From Taenia hydatigena (lineage: Eukaryota > Platyhelminthes > Cestoda > Cyclophyllidea > Taeniidae), in contig JADWOT020000006.1 in NCBI GenBank assembly GCA_036345935.2, forward strand, positions 8,716,519 through 8,780,518: DNA of 64,000 bases, in the 5' to 3' direction. Under the pieces are notes generated by a model. That model was not told the origin of the DNA. It did not search any database and saw only the letters and a list, made by a program, of their open reading frames with translations. A program made the position numbers and the translations under genes. Positions 41,217 to 53,514 of the stretch are shown one piece after another. How positions within the stretch are numbered: position 1 is the stretch's first letter; every line of letters starts with the position of its first letter.

Positions 41217-44200
41217 ATATAAGTCGTCCATACTAATGTATGGCATCGCTGTTGTACTATATTCGCCTCTCCCACCTTTCTCCTCCCCTTCTCCCTCCCT
41301 TATACAACTCAGATCAGCGCCACAAAGTTCGGTTATAGTTGAAATTGTGTTGTTATTAATGCTTATGTCTAGATGTTGTTTATTACTGAGGTATTTCTGT
41401 CTCCATGATTATGTTAATGCCTTAGCGATGGGTTCAACACTCCGTCAACATGGTGTCAGAATGAGCCACCAAACAATAATGACCGCTGGGGCGATGCGTT
41501 AAAAGTGAGTTATTTGATTTTCGTGACGTTTGAGACTTGAAAGTGAGGGTAATTTAGCTTTCAACTGAAGCTGCGTCTGCTCCATCATATGGGAGTCCAT
41601 TGAGCATTATCGAACAAAATCACCTCAGGATGCGCATGTCAAGCCAGACAATTGCTTAGTGTGTGTTGCAAAAGTAGCAACATGGATAGTAGACTGGTGC
41701 AGCTATTTTTCAACGCTATCGGGAGACAACGCTCACTTGTTCAAGTCATCAGTTCCGCTTCACTCAAATTGATAGGGGATGCTTATAAGGGAGGATTCAG
41801 GCTAAACCGCACGACAACATATGAAGGGCACTCACAGATAAACAGTCTGAGGGGTCAGTGTGACAAACGGGTTGCAATCTTATTGACATGTTAAGCTCAC
41901 AATGAACATGAATAACGGTTATCACTTAAATGAATTGTTTACGGCGCAATTTACAATCCTAGAGTCTGACATTCGCTGGCACTTCTACTAATGCAAACTT
42001 TAGCCTGTAGATGAGATAGATTGTGACCGTTTTACACAGGAAAAAATTGTGTGAGCCGTAGTCTTGCAAATAGTGGTGGGTGCAGATTGATGCTGATTGG
42101 TTTCACGATTCTCAGATCGAGAATGCAGACAACCAACTCCTTGGCACCTTAATCGAAAAGAACTTTCGCAAAGGTACATCGTACAAATCAGTTAGGCACA
42201 GCCGCATAACTTGCCAACAATCAAACGGTCTATCATGAGTTTTATGCTCCAAGCCACCATGATTGGGTCCCTCCGTATCTATTGCTAGCAGAGGTGGTCC
42301 TCTAGCCATGCCACTAGCCACTCAGCTTTTTTGGCTCGAGTGATACTTTCTCCTCCAAATAGGTATGATATAATATTGCAGCGATTTGATATTTTTACTG
42401 TATGTTGAATAGCACGGGTACTGGTCTCTGCAGATTGTACTTCCTCTCTGTGGTATGCCCTCAGAGCTATGCCAAGGGATTCCCGACTGTTCTGTAAATT
42501 CGTTATATATGCTCTACCATACTACCTTGGTCTATAACAACTTCAGAGAAGATACAGGGATATGCATCGTTGGTACTGAACCATGCAAAACTCCCTACAT
42601 TTGTACGCCTTACGAATAGGGTCACAATCTATGCATCTACTGGTGTTTCTGCGTTTAAAATGCTCACAGATTGTGAAATGCGAATGATAGCCGATATCAT
42701 CTTAGCGACCATGGAGGCTGCAACGTCAAGGGTTCCAGATTACGTACTGCGCTTGAAATAGGAGACAAAAAATATTTCCACCATCTTGCATAAACATTCG
42801 TGCCTGTCATACACAGCCAACCTCAATTCAAGAGAGGTCTGTTACGGTTCTGTAAATCTGCTCTACATGCATGAGTATGCTCCAAGTTTCATCATTCTTG
42901 GGGTAGTGATGCGCTTTGAATCGTAAAGGTCATCTCACCAGCAAGTTACTTGCTCTGCGGTTCACAGTTCCGTGCGCAATCAAGCACGACTCTTCACAAT
43001 AAGATGTGCCCTTTTGAGGGCATTTTACCGGTTAAAAATGAAAATCTTATGCCACTTAAAACAGGATATGGAGAGAATCCCAAAGAGAAGGACTGTGGAC
43101 TTTGCTCCAAACAATGAGAAAGCTATGCAACACAAGCATCACCAATCCACAAGGTGAAGGCGAACGCTGATTCGCCTATGCAAGTTTGATAAACCACAAG
43201 CTCCTTAGACTATGTAACTATCCTTATCAATAAAGTTAGTATCCCAATTCTTCCTCGAAGTCGCAATAAGCCAAAGTGGTGTCGGGAGAATCGGACTCCA
43301 TACCCCAACACCCGCGTGGCATAAAGTACACTCAAGCAGAATACCATCCTTCTACAACACAATGTCAGGGGAGATATGTGACTCAACAAATGTGCATGCA
43401 TTAACTCGCGTCAAATGATTCATTTACAAGTCCAGATCTTGTGTCGGCGTAAAAGAATTAATTGTAAATAATGAAGGTAACTGTAACGCTCTAATTGTTT
43501 GTGCAACTCTGTGTTTTGGTTCCATGGGCAACTAAGGCCCCGCCACCGCACATCATCTCAGCGGTATGGCTCGGGGTGCTGCCAGCAGCCTCTCAGTCCT
43601 TCCGTTTATCAATGCTACACTTCATCCGCTAGTACTGCCTTTGCTCTACTCCAGGAAAAATTCGATGAGCTGCGTAGCAATGGTTGAAGGAAAGTATTCT
43701 TAAATCTTAATGGATAGTGAAATGGAACTGAGCGTTCGAGCAAAAATACAATCGTAAGAATGGAGGAGGGGAAGGAAAGAGGATCACAGTTAACATAAAT
43801 ACTTTAGTGCAATGGTTTGCTATTATGACTGAATACGCAGACCCCTGCATGTGCAGTATGTACTGAATACCCTGAATTCGAAATAAGTTTTGATGCTGGG
43901 CCAGAAAATGTCTTGTGACGTACAAGAAAGGCTGAGAGGCTGCTGACGTGGCCTGCAAAAGCAGACTGAAGAGTAAAACAAATAATCAGAGCATCACATT
44001 AGCCTCCTTTTCTTTTGAGTATCGTCCCCGACAACCCTGTTACTTAAACCCATGTGTCGTCCATCACAGAGTAGTCGGTGCTCTTAGGAAACCATCTAGG
44101 AACCAACCGCCCCAACCATCGAATTTGCGTGCAACATCAGCTGTCGTTCAGGTGATTTCACTATATCAGGAGTTTTGCCCTGTATGGGAATCGCATTAAA

Positions 44201-44870
44201 GGAAGGAACAATGTGTCAGCCATCCCCAATGCCCACTGTCGGTAATGACACTGGCTCAGAAGCAGCTATTCAATAAACTACTCTAGTTAAAATATTTTGG
44301 TGGGAAAAGAGTCTCCTGCCTATTCTCATTTCTAATTTCGCTCTTACTTTAGTGTTATATTAGTCATGCATCTATATTGGTTCTATCCACCTGGTAATAG
44401 CGTGAAGGAGGTATAGAGTAGTCACCTGGTGCCCATCCTAGTATAGACACGGTAGACAACCTTGCAACAAACCTTCCAGGTATTTTACAACCAGCATCTT
44501 TTCAGACATTTTTTGCATCTGTGAAGAATAGGAGGCTAGATTTGTTCTCTAAGATGGATGTCATCATCTGCTATTCATAGATTCACCCATCTGCAGCATG
44601 TGCTCTTCTTCCGTCACATTAAGGTTAAAGTATTTACCACCAGAAATCAGGGTAATTGTCATAAGGATCGGGTTCACTTGTCCTTGTTGCAAAGTTGGAG
44701 CCTTGAGTGGTCTTTGAGACCGAGGAAAGACATAATACTAGGTATGCGCATTGACGTCGTAGTGAAGAGCTATGTGAATTACAAAGGCAGGAACATAAGA
44801 GTACTCGAAGCTAAAACAGAGTCAAACAAACGAAGTAGTGCAGTATATTACCTATCATTTGGGTTATACC
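41217..44870. other. Dynamin 3' flank, no confirmed gene
   Basis: No recognisable gene is present. Two weak frames could be further dynamin tail exons. One, at about 43542-43687, follows an ACTAAG acceptor in the right phase for the splice at 39656 and ends LLQEKFDELRSNG. The other, near 44020-44150, is Pro-rich (KPSRNQPPQPS). Both are speculative. Confidence 0.4.
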
Positions 44871-44989
44871 TGTAATACTTTGTGTGTTTTGACTGTCGGT
44901 TTTCGGTCAGGGTCACAGGGGTGGCCATGTTGCCCTAGCCGCGTAGGCTGGCCTTCGGGCCATGCCAGCAGCTTATTTCCTTCTGTCGC

Positions 44990-45044
<55 letters not shown>

Positions 45045-45097
45045 CTAACCTTGCATTTTGCCTTCTTTTGCCTTCGAGGGAGCCTCAACACGCTACA
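44871..45097 (+). repeat. 5' LTR of the miniature element
   Basis: It is 227 bp and carries an expanded TA tract at 44994-45041. By eye it is only about 80 percent identical to the 3' LTR outside the TA tract, which suggests an old insertion or exchange between copies. Confidence 0.8.
44994..45041. repeat. TA-dinucleotide microsatellite
   Basis: About 24 TA units lie within the 5' LTR. The matching place in the 3' LTR has only a few units. Confidence 0.9.
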
Positions 45098-45098
45098 T

Positions 45099-45107
45099 TG
45101 GTAGCAG
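45099..45107 (+). promoter_or_regulatory. Primer binding site, initiator Met tRNA type
   Basis: TGGTAGCAG begins one base after the 5' LTR and is complementary to the conserved 3' end of eukaryotic initiator tRNA-Met including CCA. The match decays after nine bases. Confidence 0.7.
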
Positions 45108-45584
45108 CGGAAAGCAAACCCGACTCTATAGGTTTTTATCCCGACCTCTACAGCTTGTGGCATGTTGCAGCGGTGCGAAAGAAGTGCTTGTGCTACAAAT
45201 GGGCCACGAACGATGTCCACCTCCGGCATCTACCACGTCTCCATTTTCTACAAGAAATCTAACAACTGAAGCGACACTATCCATTGACCACCTGGGAAGT
45301 TTCGTTCTGAAGATTACCCCTAATATACTTGCTTAAGGAGATCGGCGTGCTGACGCCTCCCTACGGACATACTGATGGTCGGCAGAACCACTTATTCCGA
45401 ACTTTGTTTCCAAGCCAGACGAAACTCGAAGTGCAATGCACTGTCAAGAGGGATCACTGATGTTGGTGTCAAGCCGAATGTCGGCGACTGGCATGGTTAG
45501 CTCGAGGGTGCTTGCTGCAGCACTGAGTATGTTGTGATGGCTGGCGCGGGAGATGTACCGAGGGGCGCGTCGGGGACGACGCTC

Positions 45585-45599
45585 GAAAGAGGAGAGGGG
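45585..45599 (+). promoter_or_regulatory. Polypurine tract
   Basis: An uninterrupted 15-base purine run lies immediately upstream of the 3' LTR, as expected for the plus-strand primer of an LTR retrotransposon. Confidence 0.75.
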
Positions 45600-45602
45600 C
45601 AA

Positions 45603-45792
45603 TGTAGCACTTTGTTTGTTAGAACTGCCGGTTTCTGTCAAGGTCACAGAGGTGTCCGTACTGCTCTAGCTGCGTGGGGTGGCCTCCGGGCCATGCCAGC
45701 AGTCTATTTCCCTCTGTCCGGTGAATATATATATTCTACCCTGCCAATTTGCCTTCTCTTGCCTTAAGAAAGCCTCGGGACGCCGCACTACA
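45603..45792 (+). repeat. 3' LTR of the miniature element
   Basis: It is 190 bp, begins TGTAGCAC and ends GCACTACA, and has a short TA tract. By eye it is closer to the solo LTR at 28608-28836 than to its own 5' partner. Confidence 0.8.
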
Positions 45793-46214
45793 ATACCAGT
45801 AACTCTTATAGTTTTTTTGCGAGCTAGTACCGTATGATCCTCACCTCAGATTACTTTGTTGTGAATTTTGAGGAAATTTTGGCTACCACATAAGTGGACA
45901 ACAAAAAAACGAAGCAATCTGAGTTTCGCTATAGCCATTTGCCTAAAAGTCACCGAAATGCTATTCCTCTGGCAAGAACTTTAACGCAAATACAAGTAAA
46001 TTAACCAGGGATGTGTGAAACGGATTGCAAATCTTGTTAGACACCAAATTACTTGAATAAGCCATAAAACAAAGGCACATTCATCGGCACTAAGAGATTA
46101 GGCAACTTTGCTACTTGCTGGTAAGTACAATTGTGTTTATCAAAATTTTTTCTGGATTGTTTTAATGGGTGGGAGCACTTCATTTGAGCGTCTCGTGAGA
46201 TATTTTGTCTTAGC
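45793..46214. other. RPS6 upstream region
   Basis: No coding sequence is present. A likely non-coding leader exon ends at a GTAAGT donor near 46121, and a TTGTCTTAG acceptor lies just before the RPS6 start. That acceptor could serve cis splicing or spliced-leader trans-splicing. Confidence 0.45.
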
Positions 46215-47130
46215 ATGAAGGTGTGTGCTTTCTCTAGTCTTGGCCTTGTCTTTCATTTATTTCTCCACAGTGACGTGGTTTGATGCATTTAAGATTGTGT
46301 TCTATACATTCTCAACGCTACAACTGCTTAAAATGCCCATATGTAGGTCAATATTGCGTTTCCTGCAAATGGCACACAAAAGTGCCTGGAGATCGACGAT
46401 GACCATAAGATTCGGCCGTTCTATGATAAGAGAATGGCTACGGAGATGCCTGTGGACTTTTTGGGTGATGAGTGGAAGGGATATATTGTAAAAATTACGG
46501 GTGGGAACGACAAACAAGGTTTCCCGATGAAGCAAGGAGTTCTTACTAATGGACGAGTGCGATTGCTGTTGTCCAAAGGGAAGTGCTACAATCCTCGGCG
46601 CAAGGGTACCAGAAAGAGGAAAAGCGTTCGAGGATGCATTGTAGATAGCAACCTGAGCGTTTTGAATCTTATAGTCGTTCGAAAGGGAGAGGGCGATATA
46701 CCCGGTCTCACTGATGTGAGCGTGCCAAGACGTCTTGGTCCAAAGCGTGCTTCCAAAATCCGGAGGCTTTTCAACCTCGAAAGAGCGGATGATGTTCGAC
46801 AATTTGTCGTTCGCAAGCCTCTCCCAGCGAAAGGAGGTAAAATAGGCTTTTTGGTTAGGTTCTGTTTACTTATGACGCTTTATAACGTTCTCTCATTAAG
46901 ACAAGAAGCCGCGTAGTAAGGCCCCGAAGATTCAGCGTCTCACAACTCCCATCCGTCTTCAGAGAAAACGAAGACATAGGGCTCTGAAAAAGAAGCGTAT
47001 TGCTATTCGTAAGGAGCTGGAAACAGAATACGCGAAGATGATTGCTGTTCGCCGTAAGCAGGCTCGGGATGAGAGAAGGCGTTCCCGAAGTCGATCCCTT
47101 CGTGAATCTAAGGCTGCTTCTGAAGAATAG
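46215..47130 (+). CDS. RPS6: 40S ribosomal protein S6
   Basis: This is a structural protein of the small ribosomal subunit and a target of S6 kinase in other animals. Exons are 46215-46220, 46347-46836 and 46901-47130, and all phases agree, giving 241 residues against about 249 in human. Exon 1 encodes only Met-Lys. The second exon begins [11 protein letters not shown] and contains the signatures [25 protein letters not shown] and [20 protein letters not shown]. Exon 3 starts [14 protein letters not shown] and ends in a basic, Ser-containing tail ([13 protein letters not shown]). The tail matches the phosphorylated C-terminus of S6 in style, though the exact serine pattern differs. The start is fixed by the conserved MK-N-I N-terminus. 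An AATAAA signal follows the stop within 10 bp. Confidence 0.97.
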
Positions 47131-47134
47131 TTTT

Positions 47135-47140
47135 AATAAA
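47135..47140 (+). promoter_or_regulatory. Polyadenylation signal AATAAA
   Basis: It lies 5 bp after the RPS6 stop codon, which implies a very short 3' UTR and leaves a compact gap before METTL15. Confidence 0.6.
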
Positions 47141-47445
47141 TTGTAAATTTGGTCTGAGTTTTTAATTGCATGTTTGTGGGATCTTTACTGCGTCCACGCT
47201 TTCTTGAGTCACCATAGTTGTGTGTGCAATGTCAGTCCTGTCAAAATTGTTTTAGGCTTACTGCCGGCAATTTGAGTGTACGAGTTAGGCTTATTAGGTC
47301 TTTTCTTGAGCGAGAGGTTTACTGTTTGAGGCCACTGGTGGACTAATGTCGGTTGTTTCGTGCGTTACTACAGGTTCAGAGTGGTGCAATCTGCTAACGT
47401 TGAGTCGGTTCATTTTAGCAGGCGTTACAAGGATTGGTTCATCGG

Positions 47446-50400
47446 ATGGGCGTCGACAAGGCGATCTCGCGTTTTTCGACCGGCCTATTGGAGCTGGTGG
47501 CGAGCCCTTCCCATGTACCTGTTCTCGTTAATGAAGTGATTGAGTACCTCAGACCGCGTCGGGGGCAGGTAGCTGTTTCCTAGTGCCTATTTTTGCGCCT
47601 AGGGTGTTGTTACATGGTAAATGCGAGAAACTAAAATACTAACAACCCATGGCATAATTGTAATAGGATAGGCTTTCGCGGATCCTCATTTCATATTGCG
47701 ATTCACCTCTGAAAACAAAAAACCTAGTTGTAGTCATCTCCATTTTTGGCTAACTTCCACTTCTCAAGTATGCATTCTGTTCCACGTGGTCGACCAATGC
47801 GAAGGCTATGGCCACTAAGTGTGATCCGGTACTACCATCCTTTCGTCTTAAGATGCAATATGAGGTCTTGCCATGGCATCGTTTGAAATGCGGGATGCGG
47901 GATTTTGCGTTGCTTTGTAGGGATGGGAAGAGGACCCTTTTGTAGGTTGACTGGTTGTCTATCCCTCAAGAAGTTTCTCTCCCATCGTTATGTGGAGCAG
48001 TGTTGAGAAGACGAACCTCGTTGGGTCTTCACTAAGTTAACAATTGCGTCTTGGGTCCACTCTGAAAAGGCATACGCAAAGCGAGCATTAGTTTGGAGGT
48101 GAGTGTTCCATGCTCTGAGGGTCAGAATTTCGCAACTAGCGAATCATTTGACGGTAGCCCGTGGTACGTCTTTTCACTTGACATTGAAGTGTAAGTCTTT
48201 CATCGCATTCTAAAAAGCTGTCATTTGTGACTGCTTCCATCACGACTCACTTCTCAGTTGATTTAGATGTGGATTGATTGTTTCGTCACTGAAATCAATC
48301 AATATCAAAGATCGTTTGATAAGTTCATCTCTAAATAAACTGACATTGACGTAGCTTCGGTACGAAGGGGTGGAGGTGTTCCTGAACCCGGCATGCAAGC
48401 GCCTTCGAGTAGTTCAGATGTCAACCGTCAAAGTTGTGTCTTGCTACTTTGTCTTTTTCAAGCGTTTTTAGGCGTATTTGTCGGAAAGCTTCCGCTTTAA
48501 CGCGCCACCATGTAGACGTGAATTCAAAGTTTCGAGAGAGTAGCAGGGCCAAAAAGGGTGCGTACCGAAAGACCAGTGAGTAACGGTAACTCGTGAGGGG
48601 TCGCATACGTTTCACAAATTGTTGCAGTATGCAGTCTCGAAACAAATGTGAAATTTTGTAGTCGCCAGCTTAATGTTACTAAATGGACGAAGTAGGCTGT
48701 GCATAAATGAAAATATAGCTGTGGTTTTGAATTATGGTTAAGGGTTTCTCGGCGCTCCTAGGTCGCAATGCTAGAAGCATTGTGTGCAACTTTGAATTCT
48801 GCCCTCAATATCAGCTCCACCAAACTGATGCCTAAGCGGCAAAGTTGTGGATTCGTGTTGAGAACCACTGTCCATTTAATGAGTGTTTCAGTGAAGCGAT
48901 AGAGTGAAACAGCGTAAATTGTACATTTGTCGCATTGGGTTGGTGTGTTGGGGTATCGTCTCTTCTCCTACTCGCATACTCGATCTTCACTTCCAAAGCT
49001 ATATCTAATATGGTGGTGATCTAGTGAAGAATCGCATGTATAACTTCGTGACTTCAAAACCTGTAGTACCCGGTTTCACATTAGGCGTTTCCTGATTTCA
49101 ACTACCCACGGATCGGGAATTTGTATTCTAAGTCCGCTATCGAATTCTACGTTCCTATGGTGCCTTCTGGCTGATCTTATCGAAAAATCTTTCTTAGTGC
49201 AGCTACATGAACACCGATTGAGTAAAAAGTATGGCGCGGTTAAACTGCTGAACAGCACCGGAGTCGGGAATTTTAACGGTGAGTACCAGGGCGCATTTTG
49301 CCAGAACCGTGAATGCTGAATGATTGGTTGTAAAAAGGGCCGGGGGCATGGTCATGCGCAAACTATTGTACCATCAGTTGGTGCATGTAAACTAACACGG
49401 TTTATGGTGACCTTCACTATCCACCGATAAATGAGAGGTCAGCACCAGTCAGAGTACTGCTTTTCCACCGTAAAAAAAGAACTAGGCATCTCCCCTATGG
49501 CAGCTTAGTGATTGCACGAAATCATAAGCACTATGGCAAACAGTCCTCCACTAGTGTAGTCATGGTTTCGGTTTCTTGTTCGCAGAGATTTGTGGACCTC
49601 ACCTTTGGTGCGGGGGGTCACACACGCGCTCTCCTATCCGCATGCCCCGAAATTACCGTTTTCTGCCTTGATCGGGATCCTCTCGCTGTGCGCTATGCCC
49701 AAGAACTCTCCGCCTCAACCAGCGGGTATGGTTTACTCCCTACAATCTAAGTAGTATTAATCAAAAGTGTTGTGATGCAAAAAAATAATGTTGGAAGCGC
49801 ATACAATCAATTTCTTCGGAATTCGATTCGCTGGTGCTGGGGGAATCTGCTTTTTCACACTTTTCAGGTATGACTAAACCGTTTGTTGTTAATTTGATAG
49901 CACTCCAGCCATGGGAAATATGGTTATTTGCATGAGGAATTGTGTCTATGAGACCGTGTATTTTAGACGCGCAGATCTGGTGTCTAGCGTCGACAAACAT
50001 CAGTGTTTATTTTGTCATTTAAAAGTGTGAGTTTCTCCCGAAAATAGCTTTTAGCAAATTACTGTCAACTTAGCATCTCTCTTCATGCCAGTTTGCCAGT
50101 TATTCGGCATGCCTGTCCTTTGTTTCACTTCTCAGTTACTAACTTGGATTACGTCCCTCATTGCTAATATTTCAGCATTTAGTTCTGATGTTTTTTATGT
50201 GCGATTAAGAATAAACCGACCGAACGCCCACTTAGAAAATTATACCCATCCGTTACCCACAAATGTCTCCATTGTCAGAATAAACATACCCACACTAAAA
50301 CGCGTCCATGCACTTAATTTACCAAAGTAGTGTACGAGCCTCTCAACTGTCGACTGCTAAGATTCAGTTATAATCAGGTGAAAGGAAAAAGTTACTGAGA

Positions 50401-53288
50401 GGTGGTTACGTACACGATGTATACTATGATGAATACCTGTAAGCATACTGTGGGACAAACCTCATGTTTGTATTTAATTCGATCACCTTTTGGTTGACTG
50501 TGACCGTTTTGGTCGCAGCCTATCGAAGAAGTCTATGGGCATTACGTCGTTCTTATTGACGCACCTCCATCATCTGATTGGGATATAATGGACGCGGTGA
50601 AAGATGGTTTAATTAGCAAAAGAATGTCTCTCACCAGTTTTGGTTGCATTAGAGAAACCAATCTCAGAAACAATCTATAAAATGCAACGCCCCTTTAGAC
50701 GGGTGGTGGCAGTGCAAGGTCGTTTCAGTCAAGCTCTTGGTCTTCTAAGTAAGGTGGATTGTCCGCCCGGCAGCGTGGACGGCGTTGTGATGGACATCGG
50801 GGCCAGTTCTATGCAAATGGACTCCTCCACCCGCGGTTTCGGGGTAAGCAGGGACGCACCCCTCGACATGCGCATGACCACCCCTAATTCATTTAGGTAA
50901 GTCTGCGACTATCTCCACTTTCATCTATTGCGGTACCTGCACTCACCGATTACACCAGCATCTGCATCGGCCCTTGGCGCAAGCATGCGGGAAACTAGCT
51001 AATTGGTGCATTATCAAGTACTTGTATATTTAATTATATCATTTTTAGTACCTGGCTGGTCTCCCAACATAGTCTATCTTAAATTTGTAAACCATTTTAC
51101 GAGCACGACTCCGTCCTTGCAGCCACAGTTAAAAATTTCCACATTTTTGCGCATCCGTATAAGAACTTCCATTACAGCCTTATGTCCTTTTGGAGCAGTT
51201 TACGTTTGTGTGTCTCCTTCAAATTTCTTATGATCAACGAAATGTATCCTTTACATTTATTCATTTTTAAACGCTTGGTAGTTTAGAATAAGCAATAAAA
51301 TATTCTCGCTCTGTGATCACTTTTTGAGGCTATGAACCGAGTACATGCTTTCGTGTAGTCGAGAAATTAAGTGAGTACATCACCTAAGATATGGATATTC
51401 TTGCGCAAATTTCAGCGCATCTACGGATCCACAGAAAAAAGAAACAATTTTCTGGCACTACTGCTTCACATTCTCCTGCATATCACATTGCCGTTACTCT
51501 CATTGAATCTAAGAAACGCTGAAAAAAATTAATACACTCGGTACTTGTTCAAATCGACGATAAATAAAAAATTAGGACAATTCCGGCGGAACTTCATGTT
51601 TGTTGCTCAAATGCTCATGAAGTGACGACTGCACTGGAATAGTCTCATCACATACTGTTGTTACGTCACGATAGCATTCACCCACACCACACCGGCTTAA
51701 TTTATCAGGTCGGCGTGCTTGTGAACTCCGGCCACAGTAACGCTTTACATTGGTTGGTCGATTATTTAGAAGTGAAAAGGAGAAGGACAAGGTGCTGGTG
51801 GAGGACCCGTCAGCGGCAGACGTGTTGAATGAGCTGAGTGTTTCACACCTGGCGCGTATCTTCAGAGTCTACGGTGAGGAAAGGTTCGCTCGACGCATTG
51901 CCAACGCCGTGGTGGAGTACCGTGGCACCCTGGGGCCCCTCCGTACCACCACTCAACTCGCCGATCTCGTCGCCTCCGTTGTTAGTCCTCTCGAGTACAG
52001 GTCCATCCTCTCCCCTCTACCCAAGTATTCTTCATTTTTACTGTTCAGTGAGGCATCCTTATTTGCATTGGTTTAAGCGAGAGTGGTACAATTAAATCTA
52101 TCTGAATAGACAGAAAGGAGTGAAGTGGAGTGGCTTGGGGTCAAAGAGGTGCCATTCTGATTCATGTTGGATCTGGTGGAAGATAAAAATTAAGTAGGAG
52201 AACGACTTTCAGGGTTGGCTGACTGTGGACGAGATGTAGTACGCTGGTTTCGGGTATCGTAGATTGACTGTGGAAAGCTGTTAGTAGCTCATTATTCGCA
52301 GACAGGGGACGAGAGAAGCGGCTAGCGGGCAGTCGAGCAGCCACTTGGCGACACAGGTATTTCAGGCGCTGCGTATTTTCGTCAACGACGAGCTCAATGA
52401 GTTGTGCACGGGTCTGGAGGCGGCTCATCGGTTGTTACGGCCGGCTGGGCGGGCGGCGATCATCTCCTTTCACTCTCTCGAGGATCGATTGGTCAAGCGA
52501 GCCTTCGCTATGAGAGGCTGCCATGCTCATGGGCTTGCTCAACGTCTGGCTGATTCCTCCTCGGTGGAAAGTCCCTACAGGCAATTTTGGCGTGAACAAG
52601 CCCCCTATCTCTGGCGCCAGGTTGGCATGCTTCTTTGTAAAATAAGTATTCACATTATAGTCGACTACTTGTTCATTCATTCCTAAGAAAAGGTCTAAGA
52701 ATGCTTGTAAACAATGCAAGTGTATCATTCTGTTGAATGAATACGCCTCCGTAAGTTTAAACTATCGAGAGTCGGCAGTACCACCAACTGATTTTGCAAC
52801 TCTGTATTTGGATTGAAAGTGATCTCAAATTTGTGCACTTTTGTAGAGACAGGGAGCTATGTTATTACGAAGGGACACTTCTTTTGTACAAAAAGAAATA
52901 TTTGCAGCGTAAAATTTACCGCTGTTTGAGTTCGCTTCCTTCAAATGCATGTGCGTTCGATTGTTGTCCTATGCACAGTCAGAATAACAAGGTCGACGCT
53001 TGCATATTTTATAGTAAATTTGCAGGAGTTATGCCTCATGGGGGATTTCATTTTAGGCACCTTCCTTATTAAAATATGTTTTTACGCAGGGCATGCAATT
53101 TTGACCAATTTTGAGGTGTCACTTTGACGTCACCTATGGCATAGGTGAAGTTAAGTTCGCTAATAAATGCACACTTCTTGGTGCAACAGGTTGCCGGACC
53201 CATACGACCCACAAGTGCGGAGGTTCTTGAGAACAGACGAAGTCGATCTGCGAAACTTCGTGTCGGTGAAAAGGTGTCGGGTGAATAG
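47446..53288 (+). CDS. METTL15: rRNA N4-cytosine methyltransferase, METTL15 (RsmH/MraW family)
   Basis: This SAM-dependent enzyme methylates N4 of a cytosine in mitochondrial small-subunit rRNA, as RsmH does in bacteria. Exons are 47446-47568, 49586-49725, 50699-50896, 51770-52000, 52302-52620 and 53190-53288. All phases agree and give 369 residues. The first exon carries the family opening [14 protein letters not shown]. The second carries the SAM-binding motif [15 protein letters not shown] and the following acidic motif CLDRDP. The third carries [16 protein letters not shown] and PLDMRM. The later part has [16 protein letters not shown] and [16 protein letters not shown]. The last exon ends with the family C-terminus [11 protein letters not shown]. 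The first intron is 2.0 kb. The ATG at 47446 is the only in-frame ATG after the stop at 47416. A stretch before the FQALRIF block (SGQSSSH) is weakly conserved. Confidence 0.93.
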
Positions 53289-53508
53289 AAAATACAAAAT
53301 CTATTCAAGGGATGGACTACATGATTCTGCCGTCAGTTATTTAGTCTCTTCAAATATTCCTGCATCATTGTCACCGTCTGACTGAAGAAGGTACCTTCAA
53401 CAGGCAAGGTGCAAGCAGTCAAATAAGTTGTTTTCTTATTACTACCTGGAGAGTCCTTTGAAGAATTTTTTAAATGATACTTTTCTACATGATCATTGGT
53501 ACCGAAAC

Positions 53509-53514
53509 AATAAA
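53509..53514 (+). promoter_or_regulatory. Polyadenylation signal AATAAA
   Basis: It lies about 220 bp after the METTL15 stop and is the likely end signal of that transcript. Confidence 0.5.

Larger units (their letters stand above)
44871..45792 (+). mobile_element. Miniature non-autonomous LTR retrotransposon (TRIM-like)
   Basis: A 5' LTR (44871-45097, 227 bp) and a 3' LTR (45603-45792, 190 bp) flank an internal region of only 505 bp that has no coding potential. Both LTRs begin TGTA and end CTACA. Directly after the 5' LTR, TGGTAGCAG (45099-45107) matches the complement of the 3' end of initiator-methionine tRNA and so is a primer binding site. GAAAGAGGAGAGGGG (45585-45599) just before the 3' LTR is a polypurine tract. 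ATACC on both sides (44866-44870 and 45793-45797) is a perfect 5-bp target duplication. The element has all cis signals for retrotransposition but no gag or pol. TRIM elements of this design are known from taeniid tapeworms, where they are transcribed in stem cells. I cannot say whether this is the same family. Confidence 0.85.
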
